Shown piece after piece: positions 1-11,169 of a DNA stretch of 64,000 nucleotides. This stretch comes from Hippophae tibetana (lineage: Eukaryota; Streptophyta; Magnoliopsida; Rosales; Elaeagnaceae). The DNA is taken from contig CM072811.1 in assembly GCA_037013495.1 (NCBI GenBank), forward strand, positions 50,683,952 to 50,747,951, read 5' to 3'. The position numbers and the translations under genes were made by a program. The notes beneath the pieces were generated by a model. It had not been told where the DNA came from. It did no database searches and saw only the letters and a program-made list of their open reading frames with translations. Numbering within the stretch: the first letter of the stretch is position 1; each line of letters starts with the position of its first letter.

Positions 1-2681
1 ACACAAAAATTATAGTAAAAATTACAGATTAAAAAAAAATTATTTTCGTTTTTAAAAAATAATTTGTGAAAAATTTATTATTTGAAAAATTGTTACAACT
101 ATACTCTTAATAATTTTTACACGTACTAAAAAAACAAATCAATTACAAGTCTATTCTAATTTTCTCACAAAATTCTCACTTAAAAACTTATAATACAAAT
201 TTTCTCTCTCTGTTTTTTAGATGATTTAAAATGAATAAATTAAAGTTATATTTATAACCTTTAAGTTTATATTTCATATATCAACCATTTTTTCATTTAA
301 CAAAATTATTCTACATAATTTTCTCATTCTTCATTTAAATAAAGTTAAATACATTCATTTTTGACTAACAAACTAAATATTATTTTTAATCAATCATAAC
401 AATAACGATTTAAAACTTTTAGAAAAATGAGTCCCCGTTACACTCCAACAATTATTATGAATAAATTTGAATAATTTTTTCCATAAATAATTATTTAATT
501 AATTTTTTTTAATCTTTCATGGATAAAAAACATATTTTCATTTACGTTATAAAAATAATTTCTTTTTTTTAAAGGAAATTAAAAATAAAACTATATGTAC
601 CAAAAAAAATTATACTATATAGTTAAGCAAGTAAAACAATAATAAATTTCAAATTTAAGTTTCATTAAGAGCTAAAAGTAAACCTTTTAAAACTTAAAAT
701 AGCTTAGGCTTAATCTTTAATTTTTGTTTTGTTGAAATATATGTTTTTTAAATAAAAAAACTCGACCTTGTGTCATTGAAATGCCCACAATAGACAAATT
801 ATATTACATTAGCTACAAGGAAATAACATTTTTTTTAATAAATATATTTTATAAATTATAAGAAAAAGGTATCAAATAATGTAAATATTGAATTAGCAAC
901 AAGTGTTGTCATTTTAGCTTATAAATTTGATAAAGGTATATCTAATATATGAATCAATGATCCATATTTAATAATAATTGAAGCCAAATTAAATTAATAT
1001 AATACATATACATTTAACCATTTTCATAAATTTTGCTCAACTTAAAACTTTTTTGTGTAAACAATATATATTCCAATTCAGTAAGGATGTAAATTACATT
1101 TAAAAAAAAAAAAAACGAATAATGTAGCTTGAGCAACAGAACAAAACATGTGGGAGTTTTCAGAAATCATACCATCAGTCTACTTGTCTGCATCTTGTGA
1201 CGAAAGCTGAGAGGCTATTGGACATTGGTAATGTTTGTGGCTTTTATGGCCCAAAATAATTCATACTATATTCTATTATTTTTAATACATTTTATTTAAA
1301 ATTAAATTAAACATTTATTTTTTAAATTTCACATAATTTGATAAAAAAAATTAATAAATTGGTACAAATAAAATAACTCTTACAAGCCCAAATAATGGAA
1401 TTATTGTTATAAGTTATTGACTTATTATTCTCCCATGAATCAAAGTATTGTTAATTTCATTTTTTTTTTTTTAATAATTGTCAATATAATGAAACGGAAT
1501 GTCTCAATGCAAAAGATGTTCTTGATATTCTAAAATATATAGTTATATTTAATAAAAAAATTATGAAATTAGTATGTTTCTGTTCATTTTTATAAGTTTA
1601 TCATAATTTTATTATATATATAATTAAAAAATAAGATAGAAAATATTATTTGGACAAATAGAATTATTATTTTAAAATATTTATGTCATTTCGATAATAC
1701 TTTTAGTAAAATTAAGGAATAAAGAGAAAATTGCTTCTTATATATTTACTTTTGAGCATAAACACAATTTTTTGCCCTTCCTTATAAATTCATTTATTGT
1801 CTAATTGTATAAGAAACAATATACTATAATTTTATAATTCTACAACTTGTTGTAAAATTTTATAATTAAATATAAAGGGAAAAAATATTTTTTAACAAAA
1901 ATAAAATAAGTACATAAATCAAAACTCAAATTTAAATACTTTTATTAATCTTGATATTTTAATTTTATTCCCAAAAGGCAATATATATGCACAACAATCT
2001 ACATAAGAGGAGATCAGCTCACCACACGAACTGCTTAAGTGAGCATTTTTAAAATAAGTCGTTGTCGATATATTTTCTCTTTGAAATAACATGAATAATA
2101 AATTATCACTCATAATTACTAAGGAGTTGTAAACGAGTTTGGGTTCATCAACATGAAATATATTTGAGCGTTTCAAAAATTTCAATTTTAATTTTAATTA
2201 CAAGTGTACATTTAAATTGTATAAAAAGAGAAAACTAATAAGTGAGATATTACTCTTTATCGACTTACCAACGTTACAAGAGAGATAGAATCTTATACAT
2301 ATATATATATATATATAATATGAGTATTATGAAAATATTTTGATATTTTATTTTTATAAAAAAAATGTAAAAATAAATAACAATATCAACCATCAATATT
2401 AACACTGAACATACATTATATTATTGTTTGAATATATAAAATGTATTATTTAGTCAAAAATGTGATTTTTAATTTTGTTACTTATAAAAAATTTGTAATT
2501 TTTTGAATATTATTTTTTTATTAATTTTTTTATCAAAAAATAATGTATTTTTTCCTAAAAAATAAATAACTATATGATTAAAAATCAACTTTCACATGAA
2601 TAAAAAGTAACACTGCATTTTTACATGTAGTATGTCTAAAATTTTCTTCAATGGAGAATCTTATATACTATCAGCTTTGGC
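1..2681. other. AT-rich intergenic DNA, no gene seen
   Basis: This stretch is dominated by A/T homopolymer runs and short stop-rich frames. An 88-codon frame on the minus strand near 1919-2185 has low-complexity codon use and matches no family I recognise. An (AT)n microsatellite lies at about 2299-2318. I see no TATA/ATG/splice arrangement that supports a gene. Confidence 0.6.
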
Positions 2682-3700
2682 CACTACTACAAAAAGGAGC
2701 ATTAAAGTTGGGTTTTAACCGACTTTAAATTAAATAACTTAAAGTGTAAAGTCGGTTCAAGGTGTGAACCGACTTTACGTTTAAAGTCGGTTCACGCGAT
2801 GAACCGACTTTAACTTCTTCTTTTTTTTAATTTATTCATATTCAACCTGTATTCGAGCAGAAAAAAAAATCAATATCAGTTCAACAAATATTTCAAATAA
2901 TACAAATATTTGAAAAATAAAATATTAATTAATAACAGAAAAATTACCATGGTTTTGTTCTATTTTATTCAAGATCGTCATATTCTTCTTCTTATGTTAT
3001 AATAGAAACCTACATATATAAAATACAATAATCTATACATATAAATAATAACACATAATAACAGAAAAAAATATGAATAATAGGGGATCTAAAAGATTAG
3101 TTAGAGAGGAAGAAAACTCACTAACCGATGTTGGAAATGGTAGTCGTAGGTGGCCGAAAAATGAGAAAGAGTGGAGGAGAAATGGAGGAGGAGGTTTTCG
3201 ATTTTTTAGAGTTCTGGAATGTTGAAAATAGTTTCTGTCTGGGAAGAAAGAAGAGAAAATATTTATCCACGTGTGTAGCGTAGGTTGACGTGTCGAACCG
3301 ACGCTATGTTACGTGGATAGCGTCGGTTCCAGGTGTCAACCGACGCTATCCACGTAGGATAGCGTCGATTCTAGGTGTCAACCGACACTACGCTACGTGG
3401 ATAGCGTCGGTTCACCACGTCGGTTGACGTGGCGAACCGACGCTACACCTGGACGTAGCGTCGGTTCGCCACGTCAACCGACGTGGTGAACCGACGCTAT
3501 CCACGTAGGACGTAGCGTCGGTTAACACCTAGAACCGACGCTACGCCCACGCATAGCGTCGGTTTGACACATCAACCGACGCTACGTCCTACGTGGATAG
3601 CGTCGGTTCGACATCGAACCGACTTTAAACTAATTTAAAGTCGATTTTTAGAAAAAACCGACTTTACGTATCGACTTATATACCCAGTTTTGTAGTAGTG
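2682..3700. mobile_element. Non-autonomous CACTA (En/Spm-type) transposon, complete
   Basis: The element begins CACTACTACAAAA and ends with the inverted complement TTTTGTAGTAGTG, a 13-bp terminal inverted repeat with the CACTA signature. It is flanked on both sides by GGC (2679-2681 and 3701-3703), the 3-bp target duplication expected of this superfamily. At about 1.02 kb it has no transposase, so it must be mobilised in trans. Subterminal zones are dense in two short motifs in both orientations: AAAGTCGGTT near the ends and TAGCGTCGGTT in the right half. Subterminal repeats of this kind are the transposase-binding sites in the known family. The middle (about 2830-3250) is AT-rich unique sequence. 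A diverged, inverted relative lies at 31195-32138. Confidence 0.9.
3260..3645. repeat. Dense alternating TAGCGTCGGTT / AACCGACGCTA array inside the CACTA element
   Basis: More than a dozen copies of an 11-12 bp motif (GTAGCGTCGGTT or its complement) alternate in orientation, separated by short linkers rich in CCACGT/ACGTGG. The block is far more GC- and CpG-rich than anything around it and could fold into many hairpins. It fits a subterminal transposase-binding array. It is not a CRISPR array, because the repeats are short, inverted and imperfect, and the host is a plant. Confidence 0.85.
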
Positions 3701-3764
3701 GGCTTTCTGCGTTAAACCAAGGCAGATTCAAAGCTTCCATTTTTTACGGATGTGTGTGTGTGAT

Positions 3765-3822
3765 CATTTGTGAGAGTTGGGACGTGTATGTTCCATTTGT
3801 GGGAGTTGGGACGTGTATGTTA
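3765..3822. repeat. 29-bp tandem duplication
   Basis: Two adjacent copies of a 29-bp unit (starting CATTTGTGRGAGTTGGGACG) differ at one or two positions. A short TG run precedes them. No gene is associated. Confidence 0.8.
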
Positions 3823-4331
3823 CACTTGTGTATTAAAATTACAAGTTAAATTTAATACTATAGAATAAAGTTATCATTAATAAATTATTGTTATATTAAT
3901 AATAAAATTAATATTGTTTTATTTTGTTTTAATTTTATGAATAAATATATGTAGGCATAATTGTATATATGTAAGTGTTTAATTTGTTCAAAAAAAAAAT
4001 ACTAAACAATTAAATTACTAACTTATAAAATTATTGACATAAATTATAATATTAAAAAAATATCTTTTTATAAAATTATATATACTAAATTGATTGTATG
4101 TATGAATTTTTTTCTTGTTTTAACATATTAATGAATAAATCAATAATTACAATATTCAAAAGAAGTAATGGAATCTCATGAGTTATTGCAATAATAAGTA
4201 TTATTTTGTTTATATAATAAAAATAAAATTTATTTAAGTATTCAATACATAAATAAATTTTATTTAGATACAATTTGATTTATATGTATAAATTTAATAA
4301 AAAAATAGCAATCACGGGTCGTTTGAGAGAT
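3823..4331. other. AT-rich intergenic DNA, nothing recognisable
   Basis: Only AT-rich sequence between the CACTA element and the MITE. A 62-codon minus-strand frame at 4085-4273 is compositionally biased (Ile/Leu/Tyr/Asn) and is not supported as a gene. Confidence 0.5.
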
Positions 4332-4336
4332 TTAAA

Positions 4337-4843
4337 GGCTCATGTTATGTTTGGTTGAATAAAATGAAATGAAATCATAATTAATTTTTTTCATTTTTAT
4401 GTTTGGTTGGGCTGAAAAATGGGAATGAAATGATAGAAGAAGAAATAAGAATTTCTTATCTCCCTTAAGGAATCATAATTTCATTCTCATCTTAATTTTT
4501 TTTCTAATTTTACCCGAACTTCAAATATAACTCTAAACTTAAATCTTAAAATCTTAAACCCAAAATCCTAAACCTTAAATTCTAAAACCCTAAATCCCAA
4601 AACCCTATTTAGAATATTAATAATTTTAACCTTAAACCTATAAATATAACTCAAACCCTAAATGTTAAGAATATAGGAGAATTAAGATAATATACAATAT
4701 TTTCCATTTTATTCCACTTGTAAACCAAATATTATAAGATTGATTCTTTCTTTAATTCTAGTGATCAAACCAAACAAAATTATTTCTATTATATTCTTAT
4801 TTTTATTCTGATTTTGATTTCATTTTGTGAATCAAACGTTACC
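4337..4843. mobile_element. Putative palindromic MITE (Tourist/Harbinger- or hAT-like)
   Basis: The left end (GGCTCATGTTATGTTTGG, then an AAAATGAAAT run) is matched by the complement of the right end (GGTAACGTTTGATTC, then ACAAAATGAAAT), giving imperfect inverted termini. TTAAA flanks both sides (4332-4336 and 4844-4848). The TGTTTGG-type start is common in plant MITEs. Superfamily assignment is uncertain because the duplication could be read as 3 or 5 bp. No coding capacity. Confidence 0.55.
4520..4665. repeat. Degenerate telomere-like CCCTAAA cluster
   Basis: A run of CTAAA/CCTAAA/CCCTAAA-like heptamers, including AAACCCTAAAT twice and several AATCTTAAA/AACCTTAAA variants, sits inside the putative MITE. 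The plant telomere repeat is CCCTAAA. The copies are imperfect, so this is at best a diverged interstitial telomere-like tract or an AT-rich simple repeat. Confidence 0.45.
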
Positions 4844-4848
4844 TTAAA

Positions 4849-7500
4849 ATTTTAGATAATTTTTATATTAAAATAATATAAATATAAATTTACTTTTATT
4901 TTTAACAATTTATTATATATTATAATGTGAATAACAAATATACATTTTTAATTAAGCAATATGAAAAAAATATTAAGGAGCTTATATACTTAATATATAA
5001 AATTAGATAAATATAAAAAATAAAAAATAAAATAAAAATAAAATAAAAAATTATTGTTTTTGTTGAATGTTAATGATAAATTAAAAATATAAATAAAATC
5101 AATAAAGATAAACCATTAGTGAGTAAAAATATTAACTGAAAAAGTAATATAATTAAAAAATGATGTGAAACAAAGTTATAATATAAAAAAATTTAAATTA
5201 TACCCATATATTTTTTAAATAAAATAAATATGTATATATAAGAAAAAACTTGCAAGTTAAAATGGACATTTTTAATATATATACGAGTCTTTATTTTTTT
5301 ATCATTTCAATTAATTAAGTTAAATTAGATAATATAAAAAAATAACTAAAAAGAACTTTAAATTTATTACTTAAAATCTTAAATTGTTTCAGGTAATATT
5401 TTGATGCAATATTATATTTCTTTAAAAAAAAATATAATAGATATTGACAAAAATTTAGGACCCCGGAGGCTAAGGCGTCCACTTCATCCACCATATCTGC
5501 CTAAATGACGAAATGTCCTTAATAGCCATAACTTAATAGCTCAATGATAAATGTAAAGAATCGCGTGTGAATCACAATACACAATTTTAACATTTTTATT
5601 ATACTTATTTTAAATATATTATAAAGTAGTGCTTTAAAATATTATTTTTTAAAAATTATATTATAAATTTGATTTTTAAGTTAAAAAGGAAAAGAAAAGA
5701 ATATAACTTTTAGTTATGAAAATGAGAAAATATGAAAGTGTAAATGGAAATATTAGAAAAATATAATTATTAGATATATATTTATAGATCATTTTGATTA
5801 AATTTCAATTTACAAAGTTTAAAACCTAAAATAGTTTATTTTGTTCACTTTTTTGTTTTTCAGAATCAAAGTTTGCAAACGTATCCAATATAAGCATGGG
5901 ATTAGAATCTCAAAACTAATAATTTTAATTAGAAAATTTAATTAAATATACATATATTATTATTATTTATTTCATTTGTTTCTGTGTGATTTAATTTTTT
6001 ACTCAATTTTATAAATTATTAATTAATTTTAATTTTTAAATTACTTACTCTATGTTATACTTAAAAGAATAATACCTTTTGTTAATTCTAAAATATGTTT
6101 GAAATTTATATAAAATAATAATAAATAAATAAAAATTAGAAAATTAACTATAAACTTTTGCGTTCATTAAAACATACATATTAATATAAATATGATAAAC
6201 ATTTTTCATTAAATTCCTTTCATTTTAAAAAATTTATAATAATTATTTAAAAAAAATTGAGATATCCATAAAAAAAAGTAAACTCGTTAATATAGAAATC
6301 TTTGTAAGGTGTTTAGATTAATATTTTTTTCAAAATTTATATCATTAATTTAAAACATTTAAAACATGATTTAAATTTTTATACATAATATATATTATTA
6401 TATGATTAAAATAATTTATTAAATTTATTAGTTAATTATATTGTTATTCGTAAGGATATAATTAAACCATGTTAATAGCATATTTATCTAATATTTTAAT
6501 ATATAAATTAAGATGAGATATTTTTATTTTTTTAATGGATTGAAATGTTAATGTGATAATATATAAAAAGATAATTTATTTATTCAAAATGAATTTAAGT
6601 AAAACAATTAAAATTATAAAATAATAAAAAATAAAATATGATTCTTATAATAATCATGATTATCGAAAAATAGGTTTAACTCGTGAACAATATGAAATAA
6701 GATAAAAGAGGAAATAAAAAAAAGACATTTTTAATTTAACAATGAGATTCATTTTTTTATTTTAAGTAACACATTTAATTCAAAATACTTAACTTTTGAT
6801 ATAAATTTTTTTAATGTATATGTTATAAATGTCTAGCCTTATCAATTATAATTCAATAAAAATTAAGCAAATAATTGTTAAAAAGATGGTAAATAAATTT
6901 TTTTATCACAAAAAATTAAAATTGTTATAAAAATATCATTTATTACTATTTATTATTTTGATATTACAAACATTTTTTCGTATCCTCATGGGTTATACAA
7001 TATCATGTTATTTTTTTTACTTGTATTAGTTTTATTTACTTATTTAAATTATTTTGTGGTGTACTATACATTGATACAACCTTTTATGTTTGAATTATGG
7101 ATTCATTAGTATTTTACAAGAGGTTTTTGAAAATAATATTAATTATTTAGTGAGGAGAATATTACAAATAAACCCACTTTTTTAATTCTTGGTAAAATAA
7201 AAATAAAATATTACATTTTTGGAAATTATTTACTAGTTAATGTGATATTTTCTGTGATTATTACTTTAATAAAGTAATAAATAATTATGCTTTAATAAAA
7301 AATATAAAAAAATAATTATATCTCCGTTACTTTGTTATCTTTATTATATTTTAAACTAAATACTTTTATCTTAATCAAATTTTATATATTAATAAGTTAA
7401 TAGAAATGAATCCCACTTGTTATAAATAAAATAAAAATACCACGTACATTTTTTTTAGAAGAAAAAACAAATCTCAAATACATTGAACCTGGGTAATTCT
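4849..7500. other. AT-rich intergenic DNA and distal upstream region of the EBF gene
   Basis: No coding frame, transposon terminus or RNA gene is evident. The last few hundred bases are the promoter side of the EBF gene: a TATAAATA sequence lies at 7431-7438, and TTGAACCT at about 7483-7490 resembles the EIN3-site consensus AYGWAYCT with one mismatch. Neither is decisive. Confidence 0.45.
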
Positions 7501-7689
7501 TGTGTGTATAATGACATACCCTTACCCCTCACTCCTCTTGCGATAAAATGCACCTCTAGTTGCATAGGCACCTTTCATATTTCTTCTTCAACCTTTTTAT
7601 CTCTTTTTTTTTCTTTTTTTTTTCTTTGCTATCTCTCTTTTTGCCCTATCTCATAGGGTTTTTATTGCCTTGTAGCTTCGATTCATCTC

Positions 7690-8844
7690 ATGCGTCTTTC
7701 TCTCCAACCTCAATTCCTCGCCTTGATTACTTTTACTTTCGTTGTTCCTCTCTTTTTTGCTCTCTTTCGAGGGTTTTTTGGAGGAATTTTTTGCACTTTC
7801 GACCTCCCGGGGTGTTTTGAACTGTACTCATGTCTAAGATCTTCGGTTTCAGTGGTGAGTCTCTTGATTTTTTTAAATTTTTATTAAATTTTTATGTTTG
7901 TAGTTCAATTTTATATATGGGTTTGTTTAAATTATATATTTGGAGGGTATTTAGCTGATATCTTTGTAGATCAGATGTGTTATTTTGATTGTTTGAGAAG
8001 ATCTTGCTTGTTTACTGGATATTTTTCACGATCTTTTGGAAATTTTGATTGATTGGCGAGGTCGGTGAAACATGTAACTATTTGAGCATGATGAAACTTT
8101 ATGAGAGTAATATTCTGATATCTGTGATATATTTTTCAAGGGTAGAGAAGATCCTAGAATTATTAGCTGTATATGGGAGGCCTTGAAACAACTGAATTTT
8201 ATCTATAGTTCATTTCTGTGGTTCGTGTATCAGGCTTATCATTCTTTGTGAATTTAATAGCATATATTCATAAAAATGAGTTTAGGATCATGGATTTAGT
8301 GGTCGGTTTGTTGGTTGATCGGATGAGAGATCTTAGATTATAGTTTGTCTGGTCTATTGAGTGTTTATGGCCGAAGCTATGTTTTGCAAAGATAGAATTA
8401 CCAGAACCTAAATATCTAGTAAATTTTTATTTATTTATTTTCTTTTATTTTTATGCTGGGGCTTAAGTGGTGTGTTATACGAAATTATAATTTTGTATGG
8501 ATTTTATATCTTTTATGGAGAGAGGAGGAACATTTGAGTAATTTTTGGTCCTTTATTTTCAGGTAAGGATGATTTTTTCCCTGGGGGGTCAATCTATCCA
8601 AATCCCAAGGAGCCCAGCCTCCTTTTGTCCCTTGGTAATCATGTGGATGTTTACTTCCCCCCTCAAAAGAGGTCCCGCATCAGCACTCCATTTTTTTTCA
8701 CTGAAGAGAGGTTTGAGCAGAAACGGACAGCCTCTATCGAAATTCTTCCAGATGAGTGCCTCTTTGAGATCTTTAGGCGATTGCCAGGAGGTGAGGAAAG
8801 GAGTGCATGTGCTTGTGTTTCAAAGAAGTGGCTTATGCTTTTAA
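7690..8844 (+). promoter_or_regulatory. Upstream ORF overlapping the EBF start codon
   Basis: An ATG at 7690 opens a frame that runs 165 nt to the exon-1 donor (7854). After joining to exon 2 (8563) it continues in the same frame to a stop ending at 8844. In the spliced message this is an upstream ORF of about 148 codons that overlaps the EBF ORF out of frame. It is relevant only if transcription starts before 7690, which the sequence alone cannot show. A minimal uORF (ATG plus two codons and a stop, 7548-7559) lies further upstream. The leader is also strikingly pyrimidine-rich (about 7583-7660). Confidence 0.4.
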
Positions 8845-10466
8845 CAAATATCCGCAAGAATGAATTTTGCAACGAGAAAACTGCTACATCTTTGAAAACT
8901 GAAGGTGAAGATCAAGGAGTTGAGAGTGAAGGTTATCTCACCCGAAGCTTGGAAGGAAAGAATTCATCAGATATTAGACTTGCCGCAATTGCTGTTGGAA
9001 CTGCTAGTCGAGGAGGATTAGGAAAACTTGTGGTCCATGGGAGCAATTCTGTTGGTGGAGTAACAAATCTTGGCCTCAGAGCAATTGCCCGTGGATGTCC
9101 TTCACTCAAGGTTCTTTCTTTGTGGAACTTGAATTCTGTTGGGGATGAAGGGCTTTGTGAGATTGCTGCTGGGTGCCCTTTGTTGGAGAAGCTAGATCTT
9201 TGCCAGTGCCCTGCAATCTCTGACAAGGCTTTGCTTGCACTTGCAAAGCACTGTCCTAATTTGACTGACATTACATTAGAATCTTGTTCCAACATTGGAA
9301 ATGAAGGCCTGAAAACTGTTGGACAGAATTGTCCTGATCTGAAATCCATTTCAATCAAGAATTGTCCACTTGTTGGGGATCAAGGGATTGCAGGCTTGTT
9401 ATCTTCAAACACATATATCCTGTCAAAGCTGAAGCTTCAGGCACTGAGCATCACAGATGTTTCTCTTGCTGTTATTGGACATTATGGAATGGCAATTACC
9501 GATCTTGTCTTAACCAACCTTTCTACTGTGACTGAGAGAGGATTCTGGGTTATGGGCCATGGTCATGGACTGCAGAAATTGAAATCATTAACAGTCACAT
9601 CTTGTCAAGGGTTGACAGATGCAGGGCTTGAAGCAGTTGGAAAAGGTTGCCCAAATTTGAAGCAGTTTTGTCTTCGTAAATGTGCGATTCTTTCTGATGT
9701 TGGATTGGTAACTTTTGCCAAAGCTGCAATATCACTTGTGAGCCTTCAGGTGGAGGAATGCCTCAGGATAACCCAGTATGGGCTTTTTGGAGTTCTTTTT
9801 AACTGTGGTGCAAAACTGAAGGCTATTTCTCTTGTAGGCTGCCTTGGAATTAAGGACGTAAATGTTGGATTTCCTCGATTGCCTCTTTGCAAATCACTTT
9901 GTTCATTGGCTATCCGTAACTGCCCCGGATTTGGTGATGCTAGTCTGGCTTTGTTGGGAAGATTGTGCCCTCAACTGCAGCATGTTGACTTTGCTGGGCT
10001 GGAGGGAATAACAGATGCTGGGTTTATCCCATTGATTAAGAATTGTGAGGCTGGCCTGATGAAGGTCAATGTTAGTGGATGTGTGAATCTGACTGACAAG
10101 GTCGTTTCATCTATGGCTGAGCTTCATGGCTGGACTCTTGAAGTGCTGAATCTTGAAGGTTGCAACAAGATCAGTGATGCAAGCTTGATGGCTATTGCTG
10201 ATAACTGCTCTTTTCTCAGTGATCTTGATGTCTCAAGGTGTTCAATCACTGATTCGGGGATTGCAGCCATGGCCTGTTCAATTAAGTTGAATCTTCAGAT
10301 TCTTTCCGTGTCAGGTTGCCCTTACATATCAGACAGGAGCTTGCCTGCCTTGGGAAAATTGGGTCAGACGCTTTTGGGTTTAAATGTCCAGCACTGCAAG
10401 GCAATCAGCTGCTGCGCAGTTAACCGGCTTGTGGAGGCACTGTGGAGGTGTGATATCCTTTCCTAA
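7830..10466 (+). CDS. EBF1: EIN3-binding F-box protein (EBF1/EBF2 type), two exons
   Basis: Joining exon 1 (7830-7854, donor GTGAGT at 7855) to exon 2 (8563-10466, acceptor TTTTCAG) gives a 642-residue protein; Arabidopsis EBF1/2 are about 625. The start is fixed by the EBF-type N-terminus MSKIFGFSGKDDF; the intron after codon 8/9 (708 bp) matches the family structure. An F-box lies at about residues 66-110 (core ILPDECLFEIFRRL, with CVSKKW). The rest is a long array of Cys-rich leucine-rich repeats with the pattern GCPNLK...L..C..ISD. Known role: the F-box binds SKP1 in an SCF ubiquitin ligase and the LRRs bind EIN3/EIL transcription factors, sending them for degradation in the nucleus and damping ethylene response. 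The gene is tail to tail with the WDL gene. EBF1 versus EBF2 cannot be separated by eye. Confidence 0.95.
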
Positions 10467-10579
10467 ATGAGGTGGAACCTGGTATAGTCTCAGCAAACAA
10501 AACATATGGCACTACTATTGATCTGGAGGAAGTTGCATAATTTTAGTTAAACCTTTGCAAGTAGCATAAGTTTGTGTAG

Positions 10580-11068
10580 TTTTTTTGCCCATTTTACGGG
10601 TCTGTAGTCATCCAGTCTCTGGTATCCTTTTTTGGGGAAAATGGCCATAATTTCTCCTTTTTTTGGGCTCTCAGTAATGGGACAGCCTTTTTTTGTTGGC
10701 CATGTAACCCTGAGAATGTTATTACTGGATTCTGGATCTAGGTTATGTTTTTATATTGCTAGGTGTAGGCACTTCCTTTTTTTGGCTGGCCTTGCATTGG
10801 TTTATCAAATGCTTGTGCTTTTAGCCTTCCTACTCCTTGGAAGTTCTTATTCTTAGTTTCAGGTCTGTCCAATGTTGATTCTGCTGAGTCTTTCACGTTT
10901 TTGAACTCTCCAGTTCTTTACGTGATGTTGGTCATTGTTTTCCTCAAAGGGTGGGTTTGGGTTACTTATGAGTCATCTGTATTGTGGTTGATTTTGGTAG
11001 TTCGAACTTGTGGTGCCTTTTTTTGGTGGGGGCTTTGGCCATGACAACCTTTAGGGGGTTGTTTTTTT
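10580..11068 (+). promoter_or_regulatory. Poly-U tracts in the EBF 3' UTR (EIN2-type translational control element)
   Basis: Within 500 bases after the stop codon there are six T7 tracts (10580-10586, 10658-10664, 10688-10694, 10777-10783, 11018-11024, 11062-11068) and one T6 tract (10628-10633). Five sit in the context CC-T6/7-G(G/T), and three are followed by a GGCCAT box (near 10643, 10698, 11037). Work in Arabidopsis showed that multiple poly-U elements in EBF1/2 3' UTRs recruit EIN2 C-terminus and P-body factors to repress translation on ethylene. The arrangement here is seen directly; equivalence of function is inferred from the family. Confidence 0.75.
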
Positions 11069-11140
11069 AACACCAAGCCTTGCTTTTGAGGCCTCAATTG
11101 TTCACGAACTATCTTTGCAACCTTTTTCTACATATTTGGT

Positions 11141-11146
11141 AATAAA
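11141..11146 (+). terminator. Candidate polyadenylation signal of the EBF gene
   Basis: AATAAA lies 675 bases after the stop codon and just beyond the last poly-U tract, giving a 3' UTR of about 0.7 kb, long for a plant gene but in line with EBF genes. Confidence 0.55.
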
Positions 11147-11169
11147 ACAATATCTATCCCTTGCGTTGT

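Noticed and set aside
3260-3645. Repeat array with regular short units, superficially CRISPR-like
   Set aside because: Repeats are 11-12 bp, alternate in orientation, and lie between CACTA terminal repeats with a target duplication in a plant genome.
7560-7820. 86-codon frame in the EBF leader
   Set aside because: It begins at TTG rather than ATG and is a Phe/Ser-rich translation of a pyrimidine tract.
8933-9358. 141-codon minus-strand frame inside EBF
   Set aside because: Shadow of the LRR-coding strand; no splice or promoter support.
10632-10856. 74-codon frame downstream of the EBF gene
   Set aside because: It lies in the EBF 3' UTR and owes its Phe-rich sequence to the poly-U tracts; no conserved protein features.
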